Assembly (NCBI RefSeq): GCF_021155775.2
Contig: NC_060233.1
Location: forward strand, 8,744,782 to 8,808,781
Reading direction: 5' to 3'
DNA: 64,000 nucleotides
From: Neodiprion pinetum
Lineage: Eukaryota; Arthropoda; Insecta; Hymenoptera; Diprionidae
Made by a program: the position numbers and the translations under genes. Shown piece by piece: positions 24,201 to 38,100 of the stretch. Under the pieces are notes generated by a model. The model saw only the letters and a list, made by a program, of their open reading frames with translations. It had not been told where the DNA came from and did not search any database. The first letter of the stretch is position 1. Every line of letters starts with the position of its first letter.

Positions 24201-27200
24201 TTAGTCTCATAAATTTTTCCCATTAGTTCAAATAAATCATCCGCCGTAATCGCGGTGATGTAGGAAAAGCAAAAATAATATCCCCGTATAATATTACTCT
24301 TGATTTAAAAAAAAAAAAAAATTTATCCGACGTTTACACAGGCTTCTTAATTTCCGGCGAGCAATGCCCGTGATCGGCAGGATGCTGAACGTCACGACTG
24401 AGATCTACGAAGTGGCAGACGGGGACCTTTTGAAAACATTTTTCGTCAGCCCGGTTGGGAATCTCTGTTTTCATGGAAGGTGCAGCTATTACTGCGACAC
24501 CGCTCACGCGGTTTGCGGAAATCCCGACACACTCGAGGGGAGCTTCGCCGGTTTTTTACCGGCCAACGCCATCGGCGCTAGAAAAGTTTGGAGGCACCCT
24601 TGGCGGCGGAGTTACCACAAGCGAAGGAAGGCGCAGTGGGAACAAGGTGTGATTTTCAACTGTTCTGTGTAACTTCCTGCCCGCTTAGTTCCCGGAGAGC
24701 CCCGGGGGCGGAAAGTTACGGCGAGTTCACCGCTGGGGATATTATCTTGAAAATAAAACTAATCATTGCAATTTTCATGTGATTTTTGTTCATTTTCACT
24801 CATTTTCAACGTTTACTCTGATTTCCGACCGTTTTGGACGTTCTTCGGTGATTTCCGGGTTGGATAGAATTACAGGAAATCAGCCAGAATCCTGGGAAAT
24901 CATTGAAAGTTAATAGAAATCACTGTGTAAACTGGAAATCAGTGATTTCTGGATAGCATGGAATCACAGGAAATCACCCAGAACAGTGGGAAATCATTGG
25001 AAATGAATGAGAATCACTTGGTGAACTGGAAATCAATGAAGCAGTAGTCACTCAGAACGATGAGAAATCGTTGGTAACTAATGGGAATCACTGCGTGAAC
25101 TGGAAATCAGTGGTTTCTGGATTGGATCGAATCGCAGGAAATCACCCATAACCCTGGAAAATCATTGGAAACTAATGGGAATCACTGCGTGAACTGAAAA
25201 TCAACGAATGTACATGATAAGATATAGGAAATCAATATAACGAATGATAATGAATTGAAATCATCTAGTTATTTACCGTAAGACTTACAACGATTTCCGT
25301 GATTTCCGACGCTCGCTGCTCGGAATCTTCAACGTTATTTTAATCACGTGATTTCAAGTGTTTCCAATTACTTTAGATTCCGATTACTGCTCCTTGGTTC
25401 GTGAGATTCCGCCATACGACGAGGGCCGTCGACTCCTCGACTTGGTCGACATGTGCGTCTTTGATTTCCTCACCGGAAACATGGACCGGCATCACTACGA
25501 GACCTTCAAGATATTCGGCAACAACACCTTCACTCTTCACCTCGACCATGGACGGGGTTTTGGCCGGCCATATCACGACGAGACTTCCATTCTCGCCCCG
25601 CTTTTGCAATGCTGCGTCATAAGACAGAGCACCCTTTCAACCCTGCTTCAGTAAGTCGCTTATACTAGGTAATAGTCGGTGTAAAACAATACCGCCCATT
25701 ATTGTGGTTTTTTTTTTTTTTTCTTCTTCTATTCTTCACTCAATTATAACTGCAAAAGCTATGCGAAATTATAAACATTAGTACAATTTTAGACTCCTCA
25801 ACATTTCGAACTGGTTTGATTTACACAGTGGTTTTTTTTATCTTATAACTTTTATTCTTAGTAAATCAGTACGGAATTTGGTGACAAGCTCTGATTGTTT
25901 CGGAGTAGATAAGCTATATAAGTGCGATTAGTCTGCACGGCGTAACTGGTCGTCCTGATGAAATCTGAGAAAAATTTTCCATGGTGTGACGTAGTGTTTT
26001 GACACTGTGTTCACGTGTCTAAACCATTGCATAGCCGCATAGTCCTGTGTATATCATATCGCGACAGTCTCGGCGCAGGGAGAGTAGCTTATTATACGGA
26101 ATAACCGGGCAGATTGCTTTGCCTGTGGAAGTAGCGAGACAGGCAGGCAGGTGGATAGGCGGATGCTGGCTGCGGGAGCTTGCAAGCTGCGGTTTTCATA
26201 CGACCGAAATTGAACCCAGCGTGAATCTCTGCCTATAACGTGTCTGGTTTCTGGCTCTGAGAGCCAGCTGATCCTCACTTTTAGACCTGAACGGATTACC
26301 GACAGTTTCGATCACCCGAAACTCTGACTTTGCTTATCGGAGATCACTGTGGATTAAAATTCTTGTAAGAGAATTTTAAAAGCTTAATGCGAGACGATTT
26401 TATCACGTCTTATGGTCAGAATTTTTTCAGCGAAGACAAGTAGGAGTATAATCCTGCTTGAAAATAATGTATTGTGTAACAAGGAGGTAAACTCGGTCTC
26501 TTTGGGACGAGTGTAAGTTTGAAATTGAGGTTAGGGTTGCGTAATATCAGATCTGTTCGCGACAGCGCATGCGCGCGGTACGGAAATGACCGCTATTAAG
26601 TATTCCGCGCATGCGCATTCGCAGACTTATTCTGATATTTTTTGTACGGAAAATATGCACGGAAAAACGCGTAAAACACGCTCACGTTTTATAAAATTAT
26701 ATAAGCGAATTTTCCAAGTGACAAAGAATCGTGAATCAGTTATTCACTGTCACTCATTTGGCCAGGAATGATTCACGAATCGAGAAATGAGCAGCTCGAA
26801 TAACGTCGAACATTGCATGCTTGAGAAAATATGTCATCACCCAGCTGACGCAAAGGAAAACTAGATTGCATAAGTTCGATGAGAAATAATCTCTTCCGTG
26901 AAAAAAATAATAAAATTTAATCTTTATTATCGACTGCCATACGATGCGACGGGATAATTATATGATTTGCAGGACAGAAAGGTCATGGTAATCATCTAGC
27001 ATCTTCCGATAATAACGTCGACGTACGTACCTAATAATTTCTGAGCTTTCTCCCATATCGCACATATCCACGGAATTTCCAGTTTAGTTTGAGCGACGCT
27101 ACGAGTTCTCGTCCAGCTTTCCGCATCTCCGCCGGTGTAATAACGCGGCGCATATTGTACCGTCGAAGGAAATATACATATATAGAGGGCAGAGGAGGCC

Positions 27201-30200
27201 GATTATCGTTCCTTGAGAGCGTCGATCTACGCCATATTGGCATCGCGTCTCAAGATCGCTGAAACTTGGTCAGAAATTAGCGGCGTTTATATTTGCGGCA
27301 TAATAAACGAGATATTTGGGCATTTTGTTTGGTCGGTTAGTCGATAATTCTTCCCTGCAATATCTTATACTCTCAATTTTTGAGTGGGGACAGAAAGATT
27401 AGAAAATAAAAGGATTTTAATATTGAATTGTCAAAACGTGAAAATTTTACGCAAAGTACAGAAAATCAAAATATAAAATGGTCAGAATTATGGTGATTTT
27501 ATTTTATTGGACTATTATATTTTCGGTTATTCGGACGATGTTACACATCGGCTTTCCATAATTTGACCTTTCTACATTTTGACCTTTCTTTATCTCGACT
27601 TCAGATAAATTTTGAAATTCAGCGAAATAGATTTTTGCGTCGTTGAAAATTCGATACTGTGACCTTTCCGTCTACTGATCTTTCAACATTTTTACAGCCC
27701 ACTTCTTCGTTATATCTTATTAACCTGTGCCTATAATGCCAACCTATGGGACCAGGCGCTTAAACGTTAAACCCGACGTGACGTGGGATAACGGATAATA
27801 ATTCTTATTATTCGAGGCCTCGCGCGATGTTTTCAGCTAGCCGAAAGTCATTCCAGTTCACCCCCAGATTCCCGCGGAAATTAATCGGGCGAATGGATAA
27901 TGCGCAGAGATTGAACTGAGAAGAGGGTTCAATCACGTCTAGACGCCTTTTTATTTTACAAAAATTAAAGGATTCTCTTCAAAAAGTAACAGTTATTGTT
28001 ATCCTAAAGCAGAGGAACTTCTTTTGCGCATAATCGCTCATTATGACCATCGAATTTGGAACGATTTTACAAAATTTTCAATTCAAAATTCTCAGCGAAA
28101 TTTTAAATGCATTTATAATAATTCTCTATTTAATCAGTGAATAATGTATGAAAAAATTGATTCAAATCCTGTCTGAAATTCTACAATTAAAGATCCATTC
28201 GAGTTCCGATCTTGTAAAGTAAAACATTCACAGAAATTATTAATTTTTTCGTAAAAATGTAATCAGAAGCAAAGTTAAATGTCTGAATTTGTTATTTTCA
28301 ACGGTGGCGGACGTTCAGCGAAGCTCGACGCAGGTTTAGATCGGTTTACTCGAGGATGAGAAAAGCAAAAATTACACTTACGGGTCCCAATAGGTGAGAA
28401 GAAAACCGTCCAGCAAAGCCATCTACCCACTTAAATTTATTTTATCTCAAACTCCGCGGGAATGGGTTTTCGAAAGGGTTTCGAATCCGAATGAATAATG
28501 CACGGTGGACGGAATTCACTGTTACAGGGGTTGAGGGCGATTTAAATTCTCTTTCCCCTCTCTTAACTCCTGCAACCCGCGACGGCAAAACTCTCTCTAT
28601 TTTCTAATCGCCCCAGCTGAAGGGCCAAGGGCCAAACAAATTCCGATCCTCTCTTTGCGAGGAATCCCGTTGGCCAACTTCTCCCATAGGAAGAAATTTC
28701 TAATTCCGGTTATTATACATTTTATAACTGTTTTTGTTTTGTTACACAAGAAACATTGTTCTGGGTAAAAAATCTTTTACCTTTGTCGGTATACTTTTTG
28801 ATCACTGTCAATAATCGTATATGTATTTTCTTATCGATATCGCGATAATTTGATATTCGTGTAGCAATAAATTGATGTTGAAGTGTTATTTAAATAAAAA
28901 ATGAGCTTAACTAAGCGTAATCAGAAAATGTATAAGTATTGTACAGCTTTAATCGCACTAATATTTGATACCAACCAATCAAACCGTTATTATAACACGT
29001 TTTATTAGAGTTTATTAGTAATTTTAACCAACGATATTTTTCAGTGCATTATTCGTGGATAGAAAGCAAAGACGAGGAAATATCACAATACGATATGCCA
29101 ATTATTTTGGATTTAAAAATAAATGGAATAGATTGAAATAAAATGAAAATAAAAACGTAGATAGACCAATTTTGTGAATCATCCGTCCGGAAATACAACT
29201 CGCGCGGTAATTTACCACGGCAGATTGACTTCTTGTCGAAAACCTTGTACATTCCAGTTCTTTAACATCAGTGTTCATCGCTTATTCACCGTCTGCAGAA
29301 CGCACGTTTCTTAGTTTTTGCATGGTATGACGGTTTGTTACGGTGAATTCCAGATCGTGCTCAATATTACAAAGTTTATTCGGTATTATAAAGTAATAAC
29401 AAAATGTTGAATTTGATATTTTTGCCACTGAATTCTGCTTGTGGCTTTCTATAAAGTCTGCAGTTTATGATTGAACTTGTTTATTGTAATTTCACTTCCT
29501 CGTAACAGAGGAAAACAAATTTACAACTAAAATTTGACACGAGTTTTTTTTTACCGTCTTTTCATTCACTGTACATTTAAAAAAGTTCGATTGCAGAATT
29601 TTCGTGTCTTCAGATACTGAATACAGATGTTAATATTCCGCGAAGAAAAGTGGAGGATCTTGTAGAAGTGAAAGATTTCGTGTACGAGGCGGTTTTCAAT
29701 ATGATATTCAGATCGCATGTCCGGAGGATAATTTATTCAGCTTTTTTTACCCCCATTCTCACAATCAGCGATTCTTTTTCGTCTTTGTTGCGTCGAGGAA
29801 ATGATTACTAAAAATCAAGTCTGAGTATATTCATCACCTGAAAAATTGGATTAAAAATTCAATGCAATGTGTGCTAATCTCTATTGTTCAGTACGTATAT
29901 GTATAATCATATACATATATGTCATATAAGAGAGCGAACTTGGGATCGATGGGAAATGTGTGCTCAGCATAGATGTACCTACATGCGGCTTTCATTCCAG
30001 CATCAAGACGCAGAGAGCGAAAGGGAGAGACGGCGGCTATTTGCCCAGGCTAATTGCCAAATTGTTTAAACAAAGTTTTCACCGCTTAAACATTTCCGAG
30101 GCGGCCAAGTTTCTTCTGTCTTAGCGTCGGTTTCTGCTAACAAACGTTTCTACTACTCGAGTTTCCGCCGTTATTACTCTCTCCGAGTCTACCTTCGCTG

Positions 30201-31042
30201 TCATGCCAAATATGTACCAAGTTTCAACGTATCGAACGTAGATCAACCTCCAACCAGACGCTCCTCCAAGCGCAAACTGCATATCCGCCAGCCGGAGAAA
30301 TAAGATGATTGAACGACAGAAATTAAAAGTGAAAAAGAAAAAAATACATCTTACAGTCGAATTTAAGCGATGAAGTGAAGAAAAAACAGCCTTACTTCGT
30401 TTTTTGAATATTTTTGCTTCCAGGTATTTGGAGCCTAATTTTTAACTCTACTCTACAATTATATTGATACTGAATCCATCAGATTTCGCCACTGATTAAA
30501 TCCTCTATAAAGAAAGAATAATAATTCTAAATTATAACGATGTTGTTGAACGAGGAAACTTCTTGAGCGATTCATTTTTCACTTTGTTTCACGGCTAACG
30601 ATCCGCGTGAATAAAAAGAGTCAAACGTTTGTCAGCATGCCGTGACAAATGGCTTTTAACGCATTTAATTCCGAATACCGAGGGCAAATATCCTGGAGAG
30701 ATTTTATGTATTATTCTCTTAGCCGTTGCTGAATAATTCACAGTGCGGGTTAAAAAATTGCGCAGGATTTTAGATCATGGATTATTATCGAAGGCTGGCG
30801 ATGTTTAAGGCGGTTTGATTTTTCATTTCCCGCATCTCTCTACTTTCAGGTACCACAATGGGCCGATTCGTTTAAGCACAGCCATGCGCAAGAGCATGTC
30901 AGTCGATCCTGTCGCTCCGATTTTGTGGGAGCCTCATTTTGCAGCGTTGGACAGACGCGTCGGCATTATTCTCCAGGGTGTCAGAGACTGTGTTGACAAA
31001 AGTGCGATGTCCGAGCAGGTTGTGCGACGGGACAGACACTGA
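15205..31042 (+). CDS. Fam20C: FAM20C-type secretory-pathway (Golgi) protein kinase, 5' partial
   Basis: Six coding exons with consistent phase: 15205-15329, 17240-17318, 24003-24095, 24342-24646, 25377-25650, 30850-31042 (TGA 31040-31042). They give 355 residues, about the length of the FAM20 kinase region. In order: an N-terminal lobe start (LERFQLEISRLELYP); the glycine-rich equivalent plus QALFKPMR, whose Lys should contact ATP; FERHNAEIAAFHLDR with the helix-C Glu that active FAM20C has and pseudokinase FAM20A lacks; the Cys-rich insert CFHGRCSYYCDTAHAVCG; WRHPWRRSYHKRRKAQWE; the catalytic Asp in GNMDRHHYETF; the metal-binding Asp in HLDHGRGFG; QCC; and a C-terminal PHFAALDRRV and RDCVDK. 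Known family role: FAM20C phosphorylates Ser-x-Glu sites of secreted proteins in the Golgi lumen. The signal-anchor exon or exons are missing; exon 15205 starts with the third base of a codon, so at least one upstream exon exists. Introns of 6.7 and 5.2 kb. FAM20C rather than FAM20B is judged from the Cys insert and the WRRSYHKR block. Confidence 0.93.
15403..15424. repeat. Poly-C tract, 22 nt
   Basis: Uninterrupted C run 74 nt after the first visible FAM20C exon, inside its intron. Confidence 0.9.
16318..16530. repeat. Dispersed repeat with GGTCGCTGATT / GGATCCAAC words, copy 2
   Basis: Contains two tandem-like instances of the TTTTTGGG(G/A)TCGCTGAT word and GGTGGATCCAACC, matching the repeat at 7985-8175. 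It lies in the first visible FAM20C intron. Confidence 0.45.
17319..24002 (+). other. 6.7-kb FAM20C intron, no internal gene recognised
   Basis: Opens with the donor GTAAGC and closes with TTCGCAG. It contains GA-rich and TA-rich microsatellites (near 17385-17410, 18366-18387, 18571-18600, 20610-20640) and several poly-T runs. A GC-richer patch lies near 22140-22330. Long open frames here, up to 152 codons near 18386-18844, are AT-rich and match nothing I know. Confidence 0.7.
24861..25205. repeat. Minisatellite, about four copies of an 88-bp unit, in a FAM20C intron
   Basis: The block from TGGAT(A/C)GAAT through AAATCACTG...GAACTGGAAATCA recurs at about 24861, 24950, 25035 (degenerate, shortened) and 25123. 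Inside each unit the word GGAAATCA is itself repeated, so the structure is a repeat of shorter repeats. It fills much of the 730-bp intron between the fourth and fifth visible FAM20C exons. Confidence 0.75.
26543..26639. repeat. CG-rich inverted repeat carrying two GCGCATGCGC cores
   Basis: The arms AATATCAGATCTG...GCGCATGCGCGCGG (26543-26578) and the reverse complement of CCGCGCATGCGCATTCG...TCTGATATT (26603-26639) match imperfectly. Each arm contains the perfect 10-bp palindrome GCGCATGCGC (26565-26574 and 26607-26616), which fits the NRF-1 / Drosophila Ewg consensus. The ends look like terminal inverted repeats of a very small element; a bound regulatory site is an alternative. Confidence 0.6.
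28689..29045 (+). mobile_element. Probable degenerate copy D of the MITE-like family
   Basis: The left end GGAAGAAATTTCTAATTCCGG, the internal AATAAATTGATGTTGAAG and the right end TATTTTTCAGTG resemble copies A and B in the same order, but the interior is heavily diverged. Confidence 0.4.
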
Positions 31043-31860
31043 AGGACTTCGGATATTACCATTTTTAAACAATATTAATATCGACGATATCCTGCTTACG
31101 CCGTTGATATAATCGGATCGATCGATCGAGTGCGACAGCATCAGCGAACGAATAATTAGGATATCTTATCAATATATCAATATTTTCCAAAGACGACTTT
31201 TGTATGATATAACGTATTAGTTATGTTTTATAATGACGAAAAAGATACACGATACCGTAATTGTTAAATTTGGTAATAATCGTTTCACTGCGATGTATAT
31301 ATAATATTATTATAGAAGAGGTTTTAGTTGTTTTTAATATTCAATTTTTCAATCAAATAATTGTGTAAATTCAATATTCTGTGTCGCTATGTAAATATGT
31401 ATACCTAACAATCGTGATAATATCTGTCGAGGCGATTGAACCACCGACAAATTTATTTTAAACTTACAATAAGTAACGCACATCGGATGATGCACGATTT
31501 GTTTTATAAATGATAACTAGTGATTGAATATCGTGGAATAGCGATATGGTGCAGAAATAGTTGTTAAATATGTTGTTCAACAGTTATTTCAACGTATCGA
31601 AGATACGCTGAATTTTTCAGATTATAGTTTTAAATAGTTCAAACGGGGAAATAAAAATCAAGTCATTAACAGTTGACAGTTTATCGACATTTTACATTTG
31701 TTTAAATGTACGATGTGAACAGTTTATCGCAAATCGTATATCGCAAGGGGTAATGTGCAATGTAAGTCAGAAAATCTCTGTAAATATGTATAAAATGTGG
31801 GTTATATACAAAGTTGTAGTATACAGTTAAAATTTTTAAGCCTCAAGTTGTACAACATAT

Positions 31861-32183
31861 AATAAACGCAACGTACAGTAGATATTTCGAGTATCATTGT
31901 TCCAGCTTAGGGATTAAACCAGCTGTTATAATGCGGCACTGAATGTATAATAATAATAGATATGTATATTTGGCGCCGAAAATTTTGTTGTATAATAAAA
32001 TAGAATGTCTTAGGTGTAATGTACCCGAATATCATTGTATTGCAAATATGAGGGCAGTTTTTTAAAGTACACTACCCGGATCATTTTTACCATAGCTACT
32101 ATTATGAATATACAACCTATTATATACTTGTAAGTTATTATATTTATACGCATTATATACCTATCTCGAAATTTGTAAATAAA
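31861..32183 (+). promoter_or_regulatory. Candidate polyadenylation signals for FAM20C
   Basis: AATAAA occurs at 31861-31866, 31994-31999 and 32178-32183, about 0.8-1.1 kb after the stop codon. Which of them is used cannot be told from sequence. Confidence 0.45.
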
Positions 32184-35100
32184 TTATCCTGGCTTGAGAA
32201 ACCAAAAATTTTCATTTTGTCAACGAACATTCGACAAAATTAGATGTATGGAATAACGTTGGTCGTATTTATACGTGTAATATACCTTGTCGTATGTTCG
32301 TTTGAAAAAAAAAAGAAGACGATACTATCATCCTATATACATATGTATAGTGAACATAAGGATCTGGTACATAATTAAATTTCTCAACAAATAGGTTTGT
32401 TCGGTACTTTTCTTCCAACGTCTTCGTCTCGATAAATGAATTCCCAAAGGAGAAAACTAATGGTAATAACTGCAAGTGTAAAAAAAATATATGTTGTTAT
32501 TTTTGGACTGTGCATGTAAGGCTGTACATAATCATAATAATATTCTTACGCGAATAAAAGTATAGAAAATATCATTTCCTCCTTCACATGTATTTATCCT
32601 CCTTCCATTAAGAAAATTGGAATTGCATTGGCAAGGCTTGGTTTTCGAATTTTCGAGGTGGCAATAAAGGTAAAAATTTGTTTCGAAGACCAACAAGTTT
32701 GCCTCACGGTTCACTGGTACGGATAAAGGGGAAACTGCTGTGACAGAGGGAGGGAGGAAGTAAAGGTTAGAGAGAAGGGTCTCCAGAATTAAGTCGCAAC
32801 TTCGAAGTTCACGGAGGGTTACCCACAATTCCTTGGTTCCTCCGATAAGCAGAAAATTTACGCAACCCAAGATAGAACCGCATTTGTGACCCTTACAACC
32901 CTCATGCCGTGGATTCTCTGGCGGCTGTTGCTTTATTAAACTCCAAAGCATAATAATTATAACGGGTTGACGACCAGTTGGATAATCTTCGAGTGTTTTT
33001 TGACCTCAAAATTCGAACCACTTACAATCGACCATTGTAATAGCAGTAAAAATCTCGGCAGAACTCTTACGCGTCTGGTTCTGACCGGATTTTTGTCTGC
33101 TTACTAACCGATTGTCCCGCGTTGCGATTTTTACTATTCATATTACAGCTGGTCGTACTTCATTGGGGCTGCCCTGCAGACTCTAAAAAGTGCTTCCTTG
33201 ACGTAATTGCACTTCAGATTACGCTAAAAATTAAATCGATCTTGCTGAAAAGGTATCCGACAGAATTGTTTGTACCACAGAAAAATTCCTTGGATTGAAA
33301 TTTTTCCCTTCACACGGCATAGCTCAATCAGTTTTCAAACCTTACTCGAGTCACAAATTAAACGTTTCTAACGTTCTATAAGTGAGTAATTAAATGTTAC
33401 TGTGAAACCAATATGGCCGCCATTGATTCGCTTGCGTTTTTATTTCCGTGACATGATCGCGCAAGAGATTCGTCAGTTATCGAGTGCTGTTTCACGCTGA
33501 ATAAGAGAACGGCAAGAATATCTTGCTTGGCTTTTCACCTCTCAGATCATTCTAAACACTAGGAATTTGGCTTCGGAAATCCACCCGTAACTGAGTTCCC
33601 GTTTATATTGAAAATCATTATTGAGTACACATGGTAGCTCGAATTACGTGCACGTGAAATGTCTCGATATCCTTATTTTCCTCCATCAACGACAAACGAA
33701 AGAACGCGGACGAAGAATTGGTTAAACTCGTAACGCACGAGGCCACGTGTTGCGCGTGAAAAAGCGCGTTAGGGGAACGCGCGCTATGTTATAGGGATAT
33801 AAAACGAGTGAATGGGGTGACGTAGCACTATGATGCCTGACCAGTCAGGGTTTAGACCTATATATACGCAGATGTGGGGTGCGAATGGTAATTGATCATT
33901 GATATTCGGTACCGAGATGGGTTTCCAAGGTGGCCAAGGAGCGCCTCCAAGTTCCCAACTGTAATCCAAGTTGGCCCATACACCTGGCAAGTACCGGCTG
34001 CTTATACCTATCGAAACGCACGAACAAGATATATGATGGACGTGACTTTGAGTGGTCGGGTTAATTACAGAACTTGGTTAGCTCGTGACGTTGTATCTCA
34101 GAAACAGTTCTCCATTTCCCGATGGATATTCGATCAAGCCTCTGCAACCGATGCATGAAATCCGACATCTGCAGGGTGTTTAGTAAAAAAGCTCGTTCAA
34201 TTATTGCTGAAATCAGTCCAAGTTTCGCGCTTATCAAAGTACGGTAACATCTTCGAGCAGCCTGGACGAATCATGATAGCGGTTCGCTGCCGACATTGGT
34301 ATCGATTGTAAACCGAATACGCCGCCGTGTCGTTCGTTATCGTTTTATCGATACACCCGATGTATTATTCACCTGCCGACTGACGGTGAGGCGAAGTGAG
34401 TAATCCGGCTTGGGAAGGAGGTAATGATCAGGGCAAGTAATAAGATTGCCTTCCGGGGGGATGCCTGATAATTTTTGTTGATTGGAGACCACCGCCCACC
34501 CGACGCTGAGAGCACGTAGCTCCGTTATGCATGACATCAAACCGGGGAAAGAAGTTTTATGACAATGACTCTGCAGGCCAGCGCTGCACAAGCCGCGAGA
34601 ACCGATTCTTTCGTCAAAGAGAGAAGGGAGGGTAGTAAATTTGACAGAATGGTCACCACCGGGAGACGTGATACATCCTAGCGAAAAGATACGAGTCAAA
34701 TATCGAGAAGGTGTAAACCCAGGTTTTACGTCGGTTTGTTGCTGATCTCGATCCCCGTTCACATCGTACATTTTCAACGTACACTTTCCGCCCTGGTTCC
34801 GCCGCAAGTATGCACGTAGGTTTATACAGACGTAGCTGTACTGAAACGAATGGGGAGCGTGACAATTTTACCCAAATGTTACATTTGATCAGACTACTTT
34901 GATGCTGGACATGCGCTTCAACTGCTCAAGTTCGTTAGCTTTGAACTCCAGCGCAGGCTGCATACACTTTTGAAATTCGTTAACTTGCGGAGAAGTGTGA
35001 TGCAATATTAGCGAAACCCACCAAGACTCGAGATCAGAATCCAGGTAGATATCACTCTATTACTCACGTAGTTGTAAATACTTTAGCTGCACTCTCTCAA

Positions 35101-38100
35101 AGTTGGCTGTACTTTTCCAATCGTAATCCGCATCCAATCCTGCATGGAAGCTCTGACACAGTTGCGTCAAGCTTATTCGTGGCATGCATGAAGATTTTAC
35201 ACACATATACAGAGACGTGCACAAACGATTCCGAAAACGGGTTTCAGGACGTGGATATTTCGGCGAACTGGTGCCCTCGGGAAGTTCAATCACTTACCTA
35301 CAGTGATTGCGCGATGGATTTGAACTATTCAGTTACTACCGAATTGCCAATAAGGAGCTCGAGCCGGAGTACAGCATCCATGCATTTACTTAGAGTCAGG
35401 AGTTGATTGAGTTCTGAGCTAAGAATAAGTTGTTCGGTGAATATCGGGTGTCTGTAATTATTCTTATAATTATACCAACGATATACCCATACTGTTAATA
35501 AATTGGTAAATATTGTATGCATATCGAGTTAGTGGCACACCTCTTCTCTATCTCGAGAGCAATTTCTCACTATTTTTATTCCTAGTTACATCACTCCGTC
35601 AATTATTTCCAGACAAGTGAAATCGAGTTTTGATTCAGTCGTCCGATATAGAGCAATTGCGAGTGTTGCAGCTGACGAACTTTAATCAAGTTAATTGCAG
35701 CGGTCTTGATTGAAAATGTCCGGCTCAAAGCATATTTAAAGGACAAATATCGGTACTGACGATGTTTACACCGAGTGTAAATAATCGAGTGCGGTTGGGA
35801 TCTGTTTACGATAAAAGTGCGGGCAGGATTTTCGTCGGGAGAAGCATGTAGGGTAGGTATATGCGTATAACATGGGTAGGAGAGGGAGAAAAATTGAGGA
35901 TGCTGCGACACCCGTAGTGAGTACGGGGGTAACGCGGATCACGAGGACGGGGAAAGAAAGTTTCTCGCCCTCTATTGTTGACTGTAGAATCCCGAATAGA
36001 ATTATTGTTATTTTTACGAGGGTAAGTTTTCCACCACTAAGCAGAAATCTATAACAGTCAAGTCAAAAGTTAGCTCTGTTCGTTCCTTCCTCTTTTCCAC
36101 CATCCTCCGCATCGCGGATCCTACATATACCGATATATCGACCCTCTCCGTCTCTTATTCTTCCACTGTTGTTGTCCACCACGCAGCAGTCCAAGTTAAA
36201 AACTATCGGGAAAGATAGCGAAAGCTATAGGCCATTAAAACTTTTATTTGCAGACAGTCTGCGCTGTATGATTTTATTACGATTCTAACCTCCAGACTTT
36301 ATCGAGATATCTCGCTACAGGTATATCCATTATACATATAAATTAGATAGCGAAAAAAATAACAACAACGCGAATAAACGACGGTGGTTGTAATTATTCG
36401 CTTTATAATATATCGAAGAAAGATTAATAGGACTTTTGGAAGGAGAATAAAACTCTGGTCTTCAACTTTGCCATCTTGTTTCTATTCTCTCGTATTTTTT
36501 CTTCCTCTCTTTGAGGCTTAAGCCGAGATACATGAGATACGGGACGAATCGAGGAAGCGATTGAAAATGGCCCTCGCAAAATGATTCCGATGGTCACGTA
36601 CGACGAAGAACAAACACGCGATGGACCGACTTGGTCCAAATGTTCGCCAAGCATTCGCTACTCCAAGTGTTTGCGGTTTCAATCGAGGCCAGGATAACTG
36701 AAATGTGTTTTTGATAAAAATACATCTCGGAGAAGTTGGCGCCACCGAAAGAGGGTACGCGTCTGCATTCGAGGCGACCGCTGTTCAAACCTGAGACGAT
36801 TTGTAAGTAAGGAACTTGTACGATATAATCGGCGATAAGGAATGTATCTTAGTATTTATTGAAGAGAATTATCTCGTCATCAAGTTTGCGTGTTAGTTAC
36901 TGGTTAATCAATGATCGGAGCCCAGAGTAAGGCTGAAATCTAGTTCGTGATCAACTTACAGCAAGATTTTTAAATCAGATAAACCATAAAATAGCGGGTA
37001 TAAGTGTACATGGACAAATCTGGTTCTTACTGCAGACTGCAAACTTTCGATACACGTACAAGCCGCCTACAACTGGATACTTAATTCTGTTACTTGCGAG
37101 TCTCGTTTACCTCGTAATTCGAATATTGTTTATTTATAGAAGAAACTCCGTTTGACGCGACGCGATGGTCAGTTTCCCGTTCGGATTTTAATTAGCCTGT
37201 ACAAATCGTTAGACCGGTAGTGCTTTTGAAACGTTTCGCACGGTGATCTCTGGAGCGCAAAATTAAACCGACCCCGTTCCGCAATGCCATTTTCACCGAT
37301 ACTTGTCGATGCTCTTCAATTCCAATAATTACCTTCTCGTAAATTTTTGTCGAATGAAAAAGATAATTGACACCTTGTAACTATTACACTTCGTTTTACG
37401 AGCCGGAATTCATTACCTCGTACATTGGTGCGTGAAATAAGCACGTAAATTATAAGTGGATTCGATGGCATTAGGAATGTAGATGGATAGGGCATGATAA
37501 ACAGTGAAACTGAGAGAACTAGGCCGACTGGCGGTTTGTTATACACACATTTACACAGGCGTTTCATCCATAATGAGAAGATGGAAGTAAATATACCCAC
37601 ATACCTATACATATACATGTACACGAGTAAATTCGAGCGTGGACATAATTTCCATATGCATTCACGTGCCGAATAATACGTAACGTGTTATAATTATATT
37701 TCACAGATGCGTTCGTTGCACAGGAATTATACATATATGTATAAATACACAAGTATACCACGCTGTATAAAAGCGCGCGGAGCGTATAATTCGGACTATT
37801 TATTGGCCCTCGTTTTACTCGCCGTATAGGAGTAAACAGATTCTCGAATTCATTATGGCGTCAATAAGGGAATCCCGAAGTTCCGGCAGAGGGGCTACCG
37901 AGAATAGGTATACAGTTGGATCTGTTCCGTATACATACATACATATACATATATTGTGCAAAACTAAATTAAATTCCGCGCAAGCTCAAGACAGTCTATC
38001 TTTTATCACAAAGAGCGGATCTTGGTCTAGGGGTCTTATTTGCGAGGCGAAGGAGGACCAGGAGGGTCGAAGGTCTGGGCAATGGAGCGTCGAGGAGAGG

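Larger units (their letters stand above)
25651..30849 (+). other. 5.2-kb last FAM20C intron
   Basis: Donor GTAAGT directly after 25650 and acceptor TTTCAG before 30850. It holds the CG-rich palindrome at 26543-26639 and a degenerate MITE-like copy at 28689-29045. No internal exon is supported. Confidence 0.7.

Noticed and set aside
32532..32951. Minus-strand open frame of 139 codons with several Cys residues
   Set aside because: It lies just beyond the FAM20C 3' region, shows no recognisable domain, and has no supporting splice sites.
33784..34158. Overlapping open frames on both strands with Trp/Pro-rich translations and a TATATATA nearby
   Set aside because: Both strands look equally coding-like, which argues for chance; no homology recognised.
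34337..34807. Minus-strand open frame of 156 codons
   Set aside because: No family motif and no matching exons on either side; length is compatible with chance in this GC-richer patch.
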